The notes below the pieces were generated by a model that was given only the letters and a program-made list of their open reading frames with translations, was not told the origin of the DNA and did not search any database. Below, piece by piece: positions 49,935 through 60,249 of a stretch of DNA of 64,000 nucleotides. The DNA comes from Phallusia mammillata (taxonomy: Eukaryota > Chordata > Ascidiacea > Phlebobranchia > Ascidiidae). The stretch spans positions 65,831-129,830 of the forward strand of contig QLIY01000404.1 of the NCBI GenBank assembly GCA_003260075.1, given 5' to 3'. Positions within the stretch are counted from its first letter, which is position 1; the number at the start of each line of letters is the position of its first letter. The translations under genes were made by a program, and so were the position numbers.

Positions 49935-50285
49935 CCTACATGTACGCTACATTACTAATTTGAACGAGTTAAAAAAAAATCGGTTCGGACCGGGTAATTT
50001 GCCCGACCTGGAATAATACCCGAAACCAAAAAAATATATTTTAACCAGAAACGATGCCGAGTTATTGAAAACAATAAAAATGATACTGAACCGTATGGGG
50101 CGCCGTTGTCGAATAAATCAAGTTGCGGCAACTTATCTAACTTGTGACGAAACTTTCGCTAACTTTCGGCAACTTAGCATTGCAAGTTAGTTAACTTGCG
50201 GCAACTTTGCTAACTTGCAACGCTAAGTTGCGGCAAGAATTAGCTATCTTGCAAGTTTTTTGTTTGTTTTTGAAAAGGCCTTAAG

Positions 50286-50321
50286 GCGCCGTTGTCGAAT
50301 AAAACTGAATTTATTCGACAA

Positions 50322-50322
<1 letters not shown>
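50286..50322. repeat. Perfect hairpin abutting poly-G
   Basis: CCGTTGTCGAATAAA, a six-base loop, then TTTATTCGACAACGG form a 15-bp perfect stem. The left arm with its GGCGCCGTTG lead also occurs directly at about 50099-50117. The right arm runs straight into 68 G. This may be the terminal repeat of a mobile element cut by the G run. Confidence 0.75.

Positions 50323-50390
<68 letters not shown>
50323..50390. repeat. 68-base poly-G run
   Basis: An uninterrupted G tract joining two unlike sequences. The right side carries the right terminus of the element family seen at 15.3 and 32.6 kb, whose left end is missing here, so the run seems to replace sequence. Confidence 0.95.
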
Positions 50391-50392
<2 letters not shown>

Positions 50393-50555
50393 AGTAATAT
50401 TTTAAATACAGTTTAAAAACTGCTAGTTGTTCATGTTAATTTTAAGACCCTAACTCTATCCCAGTCTCAGTGATTTTTTTAAATAGCTGCGTTTTTGACG
50501 TCATCTATTGGTATTTAGCAAACTGTGTGTGCTGTGAGTTCCTGTGTTAGTAGCT
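50391..50555. mobile_element. Truncated MITE, right end only
   Basis: The right end 'gtgagttcctgtgttagtag' followed by 'ctcgacc' matches the termini of the elements at 15347-15640 and 32598-32843. Internal text ('cagtctca', 'taaatagctgcg') matches the 32.6-kb copy. The left end is absent; the sequence starts at the poly-G border. Confidence 0.65.
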
Positions 50556-51204
50556 CGACCTTACACCAAAGAATTCTTGGTAGAGCTGTTGACACTGGAA
50601 TTGACCAGTAGGGGAATCACCCGGGTTTTCTCTGAAAAAAAAAGCAATGAACACCAGCAATCGACTGGAGTTGGACCAGGCTTGTAAGAAGTTATTAGAA
50701 TAAAAACAACAAGTTTAATTGCTTGGGCGTGTGGGTGCCAAAGGAAATCAACAGCCTGAAAAGTTTTCATTAGAGAATAAGAATAGAATAGTAGTGTAGT
50801 GATGATTAGGTTATCCGTTTACTTCTAGGCAAATTCACAGTCTTACAGGTTTGACCTTTTTAACGTGATTTTTTTCGAAAATGACCATTATAAAACTACC
50901 CAGGCTTAAGTTTTGTGCGGCTCATTGATTCAATGCATACCTTTGTACCTATTATCAACTATGCCTGGGATTGTGACATTTAATCTAAAGGTGTTTAATA
51001 AATACAAAAACTCAATAGGGATAAAATATAATAGACATTTTATGTTCAAGTTGTTTCCATCCATTTCAAACAAAAGCAAAAAATGCAAATCATTGCATGC
51101 TATAATAATGCTATTGCTGTAATATTTGTTCACATTTTATTTTGAAATTTGCAGGTTTAAGTTATTACCTTTTGGGTTTTACCTGCAAAGTGTGCAAACA
51201 TTAG

Positions 51205-54200
51205 TCAGAAGAGTCAGTGTCTACATGTTTACACACCAGAAAGTCAATTCTTCAATATGTAGCTCTTAAAAGTGAACATGAGCGAAAACGACAGCACAGC
51301 CTTAATTTTTTTAAGGATTATGAAGACAATGTTATAGCTGATGGTGGATTTGGCACAGTTTATACAAAGGAACACCCGGAGTATGGTAACATTGTCGTGA
51401 AGCGCGTTCGTTTACGTCATGCCTCTGATGAAGTGAGAAGCAGAAGTGAAAATGAGTAAGTTGAGAAATCTTGTAAATGCGCACTGGTAAATGAATGTAA
51501 ATTAAGCCCCGTTGTCAAGAATAATTTGTCTTCCCATCTGTCCTATTTGTAAATGTTTATGCTGTAAATGTGAAGTAACCTCTAAATAAAACCGATATGA
51601 ATTCAGACTTTTTCAAGTTTACTGCCTTTTATCATAGGTATGAACCACAATGGTTAAAATGATTATAAGGTATATCTTTTGTGTAGTCACCTTTTGTTTT
51701 TTGTAACTGTTTATATTAAGTTACAAAGGAAAGATGCAGAAAACTGTTGGGATGTACAAACATATCTACCACATGTCATAAAATCTGTTCACATTGTTTT
51801 TGTGACAATTTTATTATTTATTTGTGTTCTGTAAATGTAAATATAAGGGAAATTTTAGAATAATAGCAAATGCCATTTATTTTTTTCACTTGTTAGTATT
51901 TGTTCAAAATCTTTTGTTTAAAAAAATATATTTTATATCCAGTGTGGAACGAGAGCATAAAATGTTGCATATCTGTGACCATCCGAACATTCTTAAATGC
52001 TTTGAAACAAGAACTTTGTCGACTGGTTCTATTGAACTCATGCTTGAACAGGCAGGTGGGGGAAACCTACAGGATCTTGTGCTGAAAAATGAAGAACTTG
52101 CTTGGGATGATCGATTTCACATTGCAATGGGACTTGCCAAAGGTCTTAGTTACCTACATTCAATGTCTATTGTTCATGGCGATGTTAAACCACAGAATGT
52201 ACTTCTCACAGAATCCAAAGAGGTAAGAATCTTATTTTGTATTTTTTTTTTCTTTTTCTCCCAATTTGTTTACATGTTGATGGCGTGATATGGATGCAAT
52301 ATGTTTTGTTGGCACCATAGCGTCAGTGGTCGCCCCACCAGTCCCCCAAATGTAAAACAATTTTTATGCATCCTGTAAAAAGTTTGTATAATTTTAAACC
52401 AAAACAATGCCAAACATGGGCCCAATGTTTAATATTAGAGTGAATATATACACTGTTTATAGATAAGGTAATTGTGCATGTACAATAGCAATATGTGCTG
52501 CCTTCCTTACTAACTTGTTTGATCATATTAGGTAAAAATTGGTGATTTTGGTGCTGCACGAATCCTTGAAATACCATCTGCTTCCTGGGAGTCTATAAAC
52601 AGAAAACAAAAGGATCAGAAAACCAATTTTTACTGTGCCCCAGAGCTCTATAAAACACACAAAAATGAAGATGGAACCAAAGCGAAAATCATAAAAGATT
52701 TTCCTATGGATGTATACAGGTTAATTTTCTTGTAAAAAATGTAAAACGGAGATAGTCTTTTTTAGACAATTTGTTAGTGACTATTGTTTTCACCTTTACA
52801 GTTATGCTATGGTGCTGTATGAACTTATTACAAGGAAAGAAATCTATGAAGATTCATATGCTCACCCTGATATTATTAAAAATGCCATATTACGTGGTGA
52901 AAGACCAAATCCAGCTCCACTTACTAATGTCATGGATTCCTTGCAACCAGAATCTAAGGATTTTGAAATATTTCAACTTTTATCCAATATTATGAAGCAA
53001 TGCTGGGATGCGGATCCATTGAAGCGATTGACAATGCAAAAAGGTGATGTCTGGTCCTCAAAACAGCCTAACCATAAGAGGTCAATTTGTCTGTCATATG
53101 TACTCTTTTGCATGCTGTAATTTGAGTGGAGTGGAGTTTATTTCGCTTCGTGAAAGAAAACATAGCCGCACAATAAAAAAAATCACCAAGTCGGAAATAG
53201 CTGCGCAACGTTATAGGGTGCAAAAAGTGAATGGCACAATTGCACAAATAATGACTGAATAATGGCTGAACGTGCTGCAGCTACATGGTACTATGAAGCG
53301 TTATGTGACTGGGGCTTACAAGAAAGTAAGATTTGCGCATTTTGTGTAAACATGGCCAGGGTGAGACCAGTCGAGTGGTCCCAAAACTTACCACTGTGTT
53401 GGAGAAACAGGACGTGACTCGACAGAAAAAGTGTAGATTTTGTTACACCTGATTTTCTTTCATTTGGCAGTTGAAACATCTCTGGCGGATTTTTGGGCCA
53501 AGAAACAAGCGGAAGAAAGATTAAGACATGAAATGGTGGAAGCTGCTAAAAGACAAGAGGAGGAGACTGCAAGAAGAAAAAAAGAAGCGGAAATGGCAAG
53601 AAAACAACAAGAAGAAAAAGCCGCAAGACGTGAAGAGGAAGCAGATAAGCGTCGTGCTGAGGATGAGGCTAAAGCAAGACTGCTGGAGGAAGTTTCCCAT
53701 AAAAGAGTTAGAAGGGAATCAGACGAACCTGAGCTCCGAACGGTTTCTAGAACTGAACTTTGGTCCTTTAGACCAGGTAAATCAATTGCTAAGCAAGTTC
53801 AATAGTCACTGCTTAACAATAAATGTATTGTGTCGAAAATTAACGTTGATTTACTCATTTTTTGACATTGCAGTGAGGCAACCGAATCCACCAGTTTCAA
53901 CCAGCCGAAATTGGTCCCCGTATTCGGTTACGAGCTTCAGTAACGACGGATCCGGTTCTGATGACTACTTTGGCTCACGTAAGGAATTCCTACTAGCAGA
54001 AAAACTTCCACTGTAAGGAGCTGCTAGAAAGATTTGATAGTAAACTTTGTGCATTTTCAGAACCTGAAAGACGAAAGCTGCAAAATCTCCCGAAACGAAG
54101 ATCCAAACGCGGTAAGATAAGATTACTAAAAAGTATTGCTATATGCTACATAGATATGTTTCAAAAACCCCAAACGCTTGCCGAGTAAAATTTGTAAAAG

Positions 54201-54502
54201 TAAACGTCTTTGTGAAAAGTTGAATATTGTTTCTAGGTGCAAAGTGGTTAGCGAGAGGAAGCAACTCAAGCAATTGCTGCAAAACTAGTTGTCGAGTATT
54301 TTTGTGGATCATCCTGACCACCCTCTGCATTTCGTCTGGCGCTTACTGTTACCTAGGCACTTTGCGAGGACCAATGTGTTCCCTTTCAGCAGTGTCGTTG
54401 ATCTTCTTGTTTTGGGATTTGTTTGGTCCATTCTTTGTGTGGATTTTTTGTTGTTGTTCAGGTCCCTTGTTAACGAAAATCGGAATCCGGTCACAAGATT
54501 GA
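51205..54502 (+). CDS. TKL-like protein kinase with coiled coil and C-terminal membrane segments (5' partial)
   Basis: Eight exons found: about 51205-51455, 51943-52222, 52532-52719, 52802-53043, 53471-53776, 53874-53978, 54061-54111 and 54237-54502; all internal phases fit, giving about 560 residues. The start codon is not found: an in-frame stop at 51202 and the absence of ATG imply an upstream exon. Kinase motifs in order: glycine loop DGGFGTVY, ATP lysine in IVVKRV, catalytic loop HGDVKPQN, DFG in KIGDFGAAR, APE in CAPEL, DVYSYAMVLYE. HRD is changed to HGD, as in IRAK-type kinases, while the catalytic Asp, Lys and Asn remain, so activity is likely. The fifth exon is a highly charged coiled coil (EEETARRKKEAEMARKQQEE). 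The last exon has two hydrophobic stretches (VFLWIILTTLCISSGAYCYL; SLIFLFWDLFGPFFVWIF), suggesting tail anchoring. RIPK/IRAK-like is the nearest class; orthology is not established. Confidence 0.8.
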
Positions 54503-55589
54503 AAGGAACGTCCGGTTTTCTTAACTGATTGTTTCGTGACCTCTTTCCCAAAATGTGCCTGGTTAAGGCCCAAATCTGCCTGTTTGTTAATAGCTTGTGT
54601 AAAGCGCGCCGACACGCAGGGGCAAGAATATTACCCTTAAAGAAGTTCTCAGTTTATGTCCCGAATTTTTGTAAATGCCTGATGTAGTATGTCTCTACCA
54701 TTCATAGTAGTACAACGAATTTTGTAGTACGAACATTACCAATAATACTAACAACATGTCCTAGGTTTTTTTACCAGTTGTTATTTTCGTTGCTTAAAAT
54801 GCAGTTAACCAAATTTTTTTACACAATAGTAGTAAAATTTTAAAATTTATTTTCATGCTGCTAATTGATTTTGGCTTACAAAACTTTTGAGCTTACCGAA
54901 CTATTTTACTTCGCTTACTCAATCGACTATTGCTTGCTTTTGTAATCATTTTGTGCGCCTTGAGTTGGAGCTGGTCTCAAACTTGACAAACAAGGTAACT
55001 TTACACAATCCTATTTGTTTAGCGCAACTAGAACTCAAAATGTATTCTTTATTATCCGTTTATACTGAACACAGTGTTTGTTGTGTGTACCAGTGTGAAC
55101 GATTTGCCTATCAGCATTTTCATAGTACCATGTCTGGTTGCGTTGCATGTTGCAAACTCTTTCAAACTCTGTTTTAGGAGTACGAATTCAGGCATAAAGG
55201 TACCATTCCTTGATTTTAAAGAGATTAAAGCTTTATCAAGAAGAAGTTATACTTTCACAACGACTTGATCCTTTTTTATTATTTCCACCATCAAGCGTTT
55301 TCGAAACTTTTGTTTTGGTGGTTTCTTGGACAGCTTTTCAACATAAAACCTACCTTATAAGTTCCATACACACCATTTCCGAAACTATTTTTTTGCTTTC
55401 TGATTTACCCTAGAAGCATTTTTGTCTGTCAATTTCCCCGCGTTTAAAAACCTGTATTGTATTATGTTCGACTTATCATGTACACTTTGTTTCACAAAGT
55501 TCTATTGTCAGTTGATAATGAAAAACGACAATCATCTATTTCTAAACTGCCAGTAACTTAATATCTGTCTCGTATTTTGCTTATTGCAG

Positions 55590-55690
55590 GCAATGCCGCA
55601 AGCCGAAACAGAAATAGGAAACTTCTACCAGTGAATGATGGAAAAAGTCGTGTTTCATATTTACTTGCCGTTAAACGGTGTCATGTTTAA
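55590..55690 (+). CDS. Possible alternative last exon of the kinase gene
   Basis: After a good acceptor (cttattgcag) the frame encodes about 33 residues (GNAASRNRNRKLLPVNDGKS and so on, ending RCHV) and stops at 55690. It starts with two bases of a codon, so it can join the kinase exon ending at 54111 in phase. That transcript would lack the hydrophobic C terminus and be soluble. It could also belong to another gene; there is no direct evidence. Confidence 0.35.
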
Positions 55691-55834
55691 GACATACGAA
55701 GAGCATGTATTTTGTCACGGATATCCATACATTAAAAATATACACTGGACAAACGTTATTGGTTTATAGAAACATGGACTCCCTCAATCAAATGTCAAAT
55801 GGAAGGCAAGGGTAAGTTAAATCATCCACGTTTA

Positions 55835-56335
55835 TCAGTTTGCAACTGAATGAAATAACTCGAGAAAGTAATCACATACGGAGACCTCTTTTTTAAATAA
55901 CAATCTCACTCGATTTTTAGCAAAAACCCTCAAGATTAAAAGTTTGCTTTCTGCCAGTAATTTGTCTGTTTCATTTAAAAGGGTGTCGATGCATTTACAT
56001 TTAGACACCAGTGACTTTATGTTTTCTAAGTCACATATATGGAAAGTTGGCGTAGAAGTACAACTGCTGAAACTGCATAGGAATCCCGAGGCAGAAAAAC
56101 TCCTGCCACTGGACTTGATGTAAATGGCAACATAAGACGAAGCAATGTAAAGAAGTGCCACAAAGTTGAACGAGATTACAATGGACGACATTGGGTTGAC
56201 GCCTGATTCGTTTTTGCTGATGCGAAACAGACGCGGAATGCAAACACTGCTGCTGCTGTAGTAACCAAAATAACCGACAGTATATGGCGCCACAGAGTTT
56301 GTTTTAAGACGTTGCGCGTCTGAGTTTTAGAATTG
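55835..56335 (-). CDS. GPCR-like helix-5 exon fragment
   Basis: A minus-strand frame open for 152 codons, starting after an acceptor 'aaaactcag' near 56330. It includes VGYFGYYSSSSVCIPRLF and then SIVISFNFVALLYIASSYVA with IYIKSSGRS. A C-I-P motif about 20 residues before a helix of this pattern resembles extracellular loop 2 plus transmembrane helix 5 of leucine-rich-repeat or relaxin-type rhodopsin-family receptors. No other helices or NPxxY motif were found nearby, so it is a fragment, a pseudogene or a misjudged frame. A competing frame in the same DNA reads LWRHILSVILVTTAAAVFAF, a single membrane helix, and would join in phase to the donor at 56514. Confidence 0.35.
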
Positions 56336-56514
56336 ACTTGTCGGCTATGATTGGAATTGAGAAAAAAAAACATATGTTTAAGTATCAAAGAGGAAATGTT
56401 ATATTACATCGTCAAAATGTATTGCACAAACAAATAAGGTCTGATTGAGTGTTATTTTTCAAACGAAGCGATGCGCAAAGCAGCCTTAAAATAGCAAATT
56501 TTAACTTACCTGAT

Positions 56515-56665
56515 CTTGATACCGGTAGAACTTAACGATGTATCTTATGTCTGTTGATATTTTAATGTTTTTCTTTTTTAGACGGAAACTGACGAAGCAT
56601 GTTGCATGTTTGATACGTGAAGACAGATTCGTCGGTCACCACCTTGTAGCACAAACTGCTGATTT
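56515..56665 (-). other. Unassigned exon-like segment(s)
   Basis: The minus strand reads SEISSLCYKVVTDESVFTYQ then TCNMLRQF after an acceptor near 56676, and in another frame ISTDIRYIVKFYRYQDQ up to a GTAAGT donor at 56514. Both look protein-like and the second resembles a fibronectin-III strand pattern. I could not reconcile the frames; two overlapping exons or a decayed gene are possible. Confidence 0.3.
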
Positions 56666-57013
56666 CTGAAGTCTGTTATAATGTCCACGTACTTTTCACA
56701 AACGAGTCACATTTTATTTTATTTCACTAAGGATGAATTTACAGTAAAGCAAAAATTAAATATTTTCCGCTACAAAGCAAAATGCAATTCAAAGTTGAGG
56801 AACAACTTCTATAATTTTATAAGGTATTTAAATGCATTTCCGGCAATAAACAGCTCAGTGGAAAAAAGCCGTGGAAATGCCGTAAATCATATATAACAAT
56901 GTGACCTTGCGTCATGTGACCTTTTTGCATGGGAAAAAGAAACGGTTGGGATAAGTCACCGTTGGTATGGTTGTAGGCTGTATAGGCCTACTCTCGACCT
57001 AGTTATATTACAG

Positions 57014-57250
57014 CTAATTTTTGACCTTTAAATCGTTCGAGCTGGAATACTTGGCCAAACGCTTTGAAAGTTTCCTTTTTATTGGAAAATGGATTTTTCT
57101 TAACAGAGACTTGTCGAGGTTGGGAACTGCACCAAAGAGGTTTACAAGCTGAATAGTTCTTCCATGCGGGAAGTTAGACTTGTTGACTTGAGTTGTCCGA
57201 ATTGTTTTAAGTATCCAAATAACAAACAGAATTCCACAGAAACTTCGCAA
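57014..57250 (-). CDS. Hypothetical short type II membrane-like frame
   Basis: A 78-codon minus-strand frame starts MRSFCGILFVIWILKTIRTT, a basic end then one hydrophobic helix, and ends in a basic tail (LLRKIHFPIKRKLSKRLAKY). This is the layout of a signal-anchor protein, but it is short, has no family I recognise, and may be one exon or chance. Confidence 0.2.
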   Translation of the reverse strand: MRSFCGILFVIWILKTIRTTQVNKSNFPHGRTIQLVNLFGAVPNLDKSLLRKIHFPIKRKLSKRLAKYSSSNDLKVKN

Positions 57251-57602
57251 CTTTATTGCATATACAAACTTATCTATTCTTATGTTGATAAAAAGTCTGT
57301 TGCCGCATAATCGTTATATGCATTTTGTTTATCTCATTAAACTTAAGTGCTAACAAATTAAGCTGTGTACTCCACAAGTCGGATGGTGATGAGCAACAGG
57401 TAACTGCTTTTGCTTCTCGATGTCGTGTGACAATGTTGCATTTTTTTGCAAAACTGTGGATAAATAAACAGTGGCCAGACAAGTTTTTTAGGCGCATGGA
57501 AATGTGTAATGTACATTTCAATTATTGATCAACTCAGTTATACCCACAGCGAAATTTAAAAACTTTGTACTTTATTATAATTTTATGCCATGCTTTGTTT
57601 AA

Positions 57603-59086
57603 TCAGCAAAAGTGCAGGAGCAGAGCAAAAAATGTTACCAACATTGCTATTGGTAAAGAATGGATTGAGTTAGATCTGTCTCCACAATCTTCAACCATGG
57701 TTCCGTTAATCTCGCGTTGTACGCAGTCGTCTTCAATATCCTCACCGTTCTCATTGTTACAGTTGTTTGCTGAAACGTAGATTTTATAAAACCTGGGCCG
57801 AAAGTTTAATAGGCTGAAAACACACAGATAAGAAGCTGCAGTTCTAACAAACAAAAAGCCAATTCCAACGACATCCTTTCAATATATTTAATTCAGTAGA
57901 CCCCCAGAATACCTGATTTTTATCGTTATTAATTGTTGGTAAATACACTTGTACCAAATTGTAAACTTAAACAATTTAATAAAACGTCAATGTTCGTACT
58001 GACATTGCACTCATAATTCAGACGAGTGTGGTCGACATTTGACGTTATTTTTGCTTTTATCTTTTGACACCATCCAACCATCAAAATCTAACACACTATA
58101 CAAATCATGACGAAACACCTTTTATATAAGCGATATAATAACTGTTAACACAGTAACTTGATTTCATTTGTTGAAGTTTTATAATACACCCTGGTGAAAC
58201 TTTGTCCCGTTTGTCAAGCCAACGAGGCCTAATTTAATGTATAATATTACCATATGCGCAACTGTAATGGCAAACCAGTCCAGAAATCCCCAGAATAGTT
58301 CTATCGCCGCAGCCAAGGTTTAATGGAATTCCACATGATCTTGATATTCCGACTGTCTCTATTCCAAGAGTACCTACATGTACACTCATTTAAAACCACA
58401 TATTGTGTGATTTTGAGACTTATTTACTGATACCTATTTGTTTTTACATCTTTCAGTTAGTGGTTGTGCGCTTTTAACACGTCGCTAACCACATTCTTAA
58501 AATTTCTATAGGCTACGCTCAATCGCTAATTCAGCTTTGTCTTAACGTATATATACTGCTTTATTAAGTCAATTTCGTATGACAAGCTTATGTCCTAGAA
58601 AGTAATAAACATTTGCGTCAAACCCTCATTGTTTGCGTTATGCATCAAAAGTGTTTGTTACAGTGCCATTGAGTAAACACTTATCTTAACTTTTGTCAAA
58701 AATCCGAGGTTTAAGTGATATACTTTTTTCGCACTTACGGGCTTTGACCACATCAGTCACGCAAGCTAGACTCTTATTCTGGCAGTTGACACTCCATTTT
58801 CGGTCCACGTCCGGTCCAGAACATGTCTTCCCCACTTCGACCCCAGCAATAGATGTATAAGTACATTGGTAGCACCGGATACAGGTACCTGAAAATAATT
58901 TAGATCAATTGCCAACTGACACGGACTTGACGAACCCAAACTTGTTTTTTTCAACAAATATATATAGTTTAGAGGCATTTAAATGACTAAATTGTAATGT
59001 GTTTAAAAAAGAAACGTTCAGAATAGAACATTACCTACCCGTTGCCACAAATGAAGTAAGCAAAAATACCACGACTTGCCTTTCAT
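57603..59086 (-). CDS. Ly6/uPAR three-finger GPI-anchored protein, copy 2
   Basis: Four exons on the minus strand: 59086-59035, 58888-58739, 58373-58251 and 57769-57603, giving 163 residues. Exons 2 and 3 are 150 and 123 bases, identical to the neighbouring copy. After a short hydrophobic leader (KSWYFCLLHLW) the mature chain begins CIRCYQCTYTSIAG, the Ly6 CxxC start. It continues with cysteines at spacings typical of a three-finger fold and CNN near the end. The C terminus (SNSIHSLPIAMLVTFFALLL) is a hydrophobic GPI-attachment signal, so the protein should sit outside the cell on the membrane. For exon 1 the donor GTAATG (after 59035) gives phase 1 and an open frame. The stronger-looking GTAGGT, four bases earlier, is out of phase with this ATG. 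Confidence 0.8.
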
Positions 59087-60249
59087 GTCGAAGTTCCAAA
59101 TAATTTGTCGCTCAAATTTGTTGGTTAAAACGCTATCAGTCAATACAGAGAATAACTACTTCGCGAATTGTCAACGTTTTTATTTAAAAATTTTATCTTT
59201 TTATTTTTTTCCAGTTTTACATAGAGGTTACTGGCGAAACCATAACTTTTTCACATGATTGTGGAACGATGGATTAATATAGGAAAAATGGAAAAAAATA
59301 ACCATAAAAGTTCATGTCACTTTGTCTTAACGTCGTGTGACCTTACTGCCTTCAGGCACAGGAAACTTGATCCTATTGTAACCGCGGGTTAGTCTTACTA
59401 AAAGTGGCTTTACAAACTCTTGAACTTACTGCAGGTGCATCCAAAGCGCAGCCTGCGATCGCATTTGACGTGACTTCTTAGAGTATTTAAATTTTTAGTT
59501 TTTAACATTGCCCCAAAAGGTTAAATTAAATTTTTGGCGTAGTGCGACTCAAAGTTAAAGCTTTACAATGAATCTTTACCATATAGATGTCGATATAGAA
59601 GAGAATTTATTCCTTAAGATGAGCAAATATTTTTTTTCGCAATGCCCATGTGCTCAAGGCACAAAGTGTTGAAAAATTTGCCTGCGCTGAGGCATTTGTA
59701 AGAAATTTTATTGTTTTGTGTTGCAGTTGGTTTTCAAACTAAAATTCTTTTACTTACTTTGCATATGTTTCCATTGTCATCTTGTAATGTTTGTTTGGAT
59801 TTGGACTAAAAGCAACGACACTTGTAATATTTCTGCGATTATGTTATTTGATACACATTGCATGTATTTAATTTATCATGCAATATCTGCAAGGTGTGAA
59901 CATTCCTGTCACCGTTTTGGAAAGCCTAGTTTGCTTCGTTTAAAGCTTTCAGTATACAGGCATATAATGTTTTAAAACCGGTGATTATGCTTAATTTATA
60001 GTAACGTGCTTTTAAAAAGTAACGTGCTTACATTACAGGGTCTTTAAAAAAATCTATGTTTAGGTATTATGTTTGTGACGATTATAGAACAGGTTTGCAA
60101 ACAAAATTTATTGGGACGGAAAAATTCACAATGTACATTTCATTTCATTGATTTAGGTTCAAACATTGATGTATATAATTATTCACATGAAATAAGAATT
60201 TGGTTACTAAATTGTAGTACTGAAATGTTTATGCAACGCGAAATATGTT
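59087..60249. other. Spacer between the two Ly6 genes
   Basis: About 1.1 kb between tandem minus-strand genes, likely holding the promoter of copy 2 and the 3' UTR of copy 1. No gene or element seen; the plus-strand frame at 59718-59975 has no support. Confidence 0.45.

Larger units (their letters stand above)
48609..51204. other. Intergenic region NOVA / kinase
   Basis: Divergent promoters of NOVA (minus) and the kinase (plus) should lie here, as should the missing kinase first exon. A nested hAT-like MITE (49743-49934), a hairpin and a 68-base poly-G run are present. The plus-strand frame at 48822-49124 has no supporting features. Near 49380-49500 is an 'aacccgaacc'-type repeat. Confidence 0.45.
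54503..57602. other. Region between kinase and Ly6 genes
   Basis: Holds the kinase 3' flank, a possible alternative last exon (55590-55690) and exon-like minus-strand fragments (56290-55835, 56650-56515, 57250-57014) that I could not assemble into one gene. The rest shows no feature. Confidence 0.4.
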
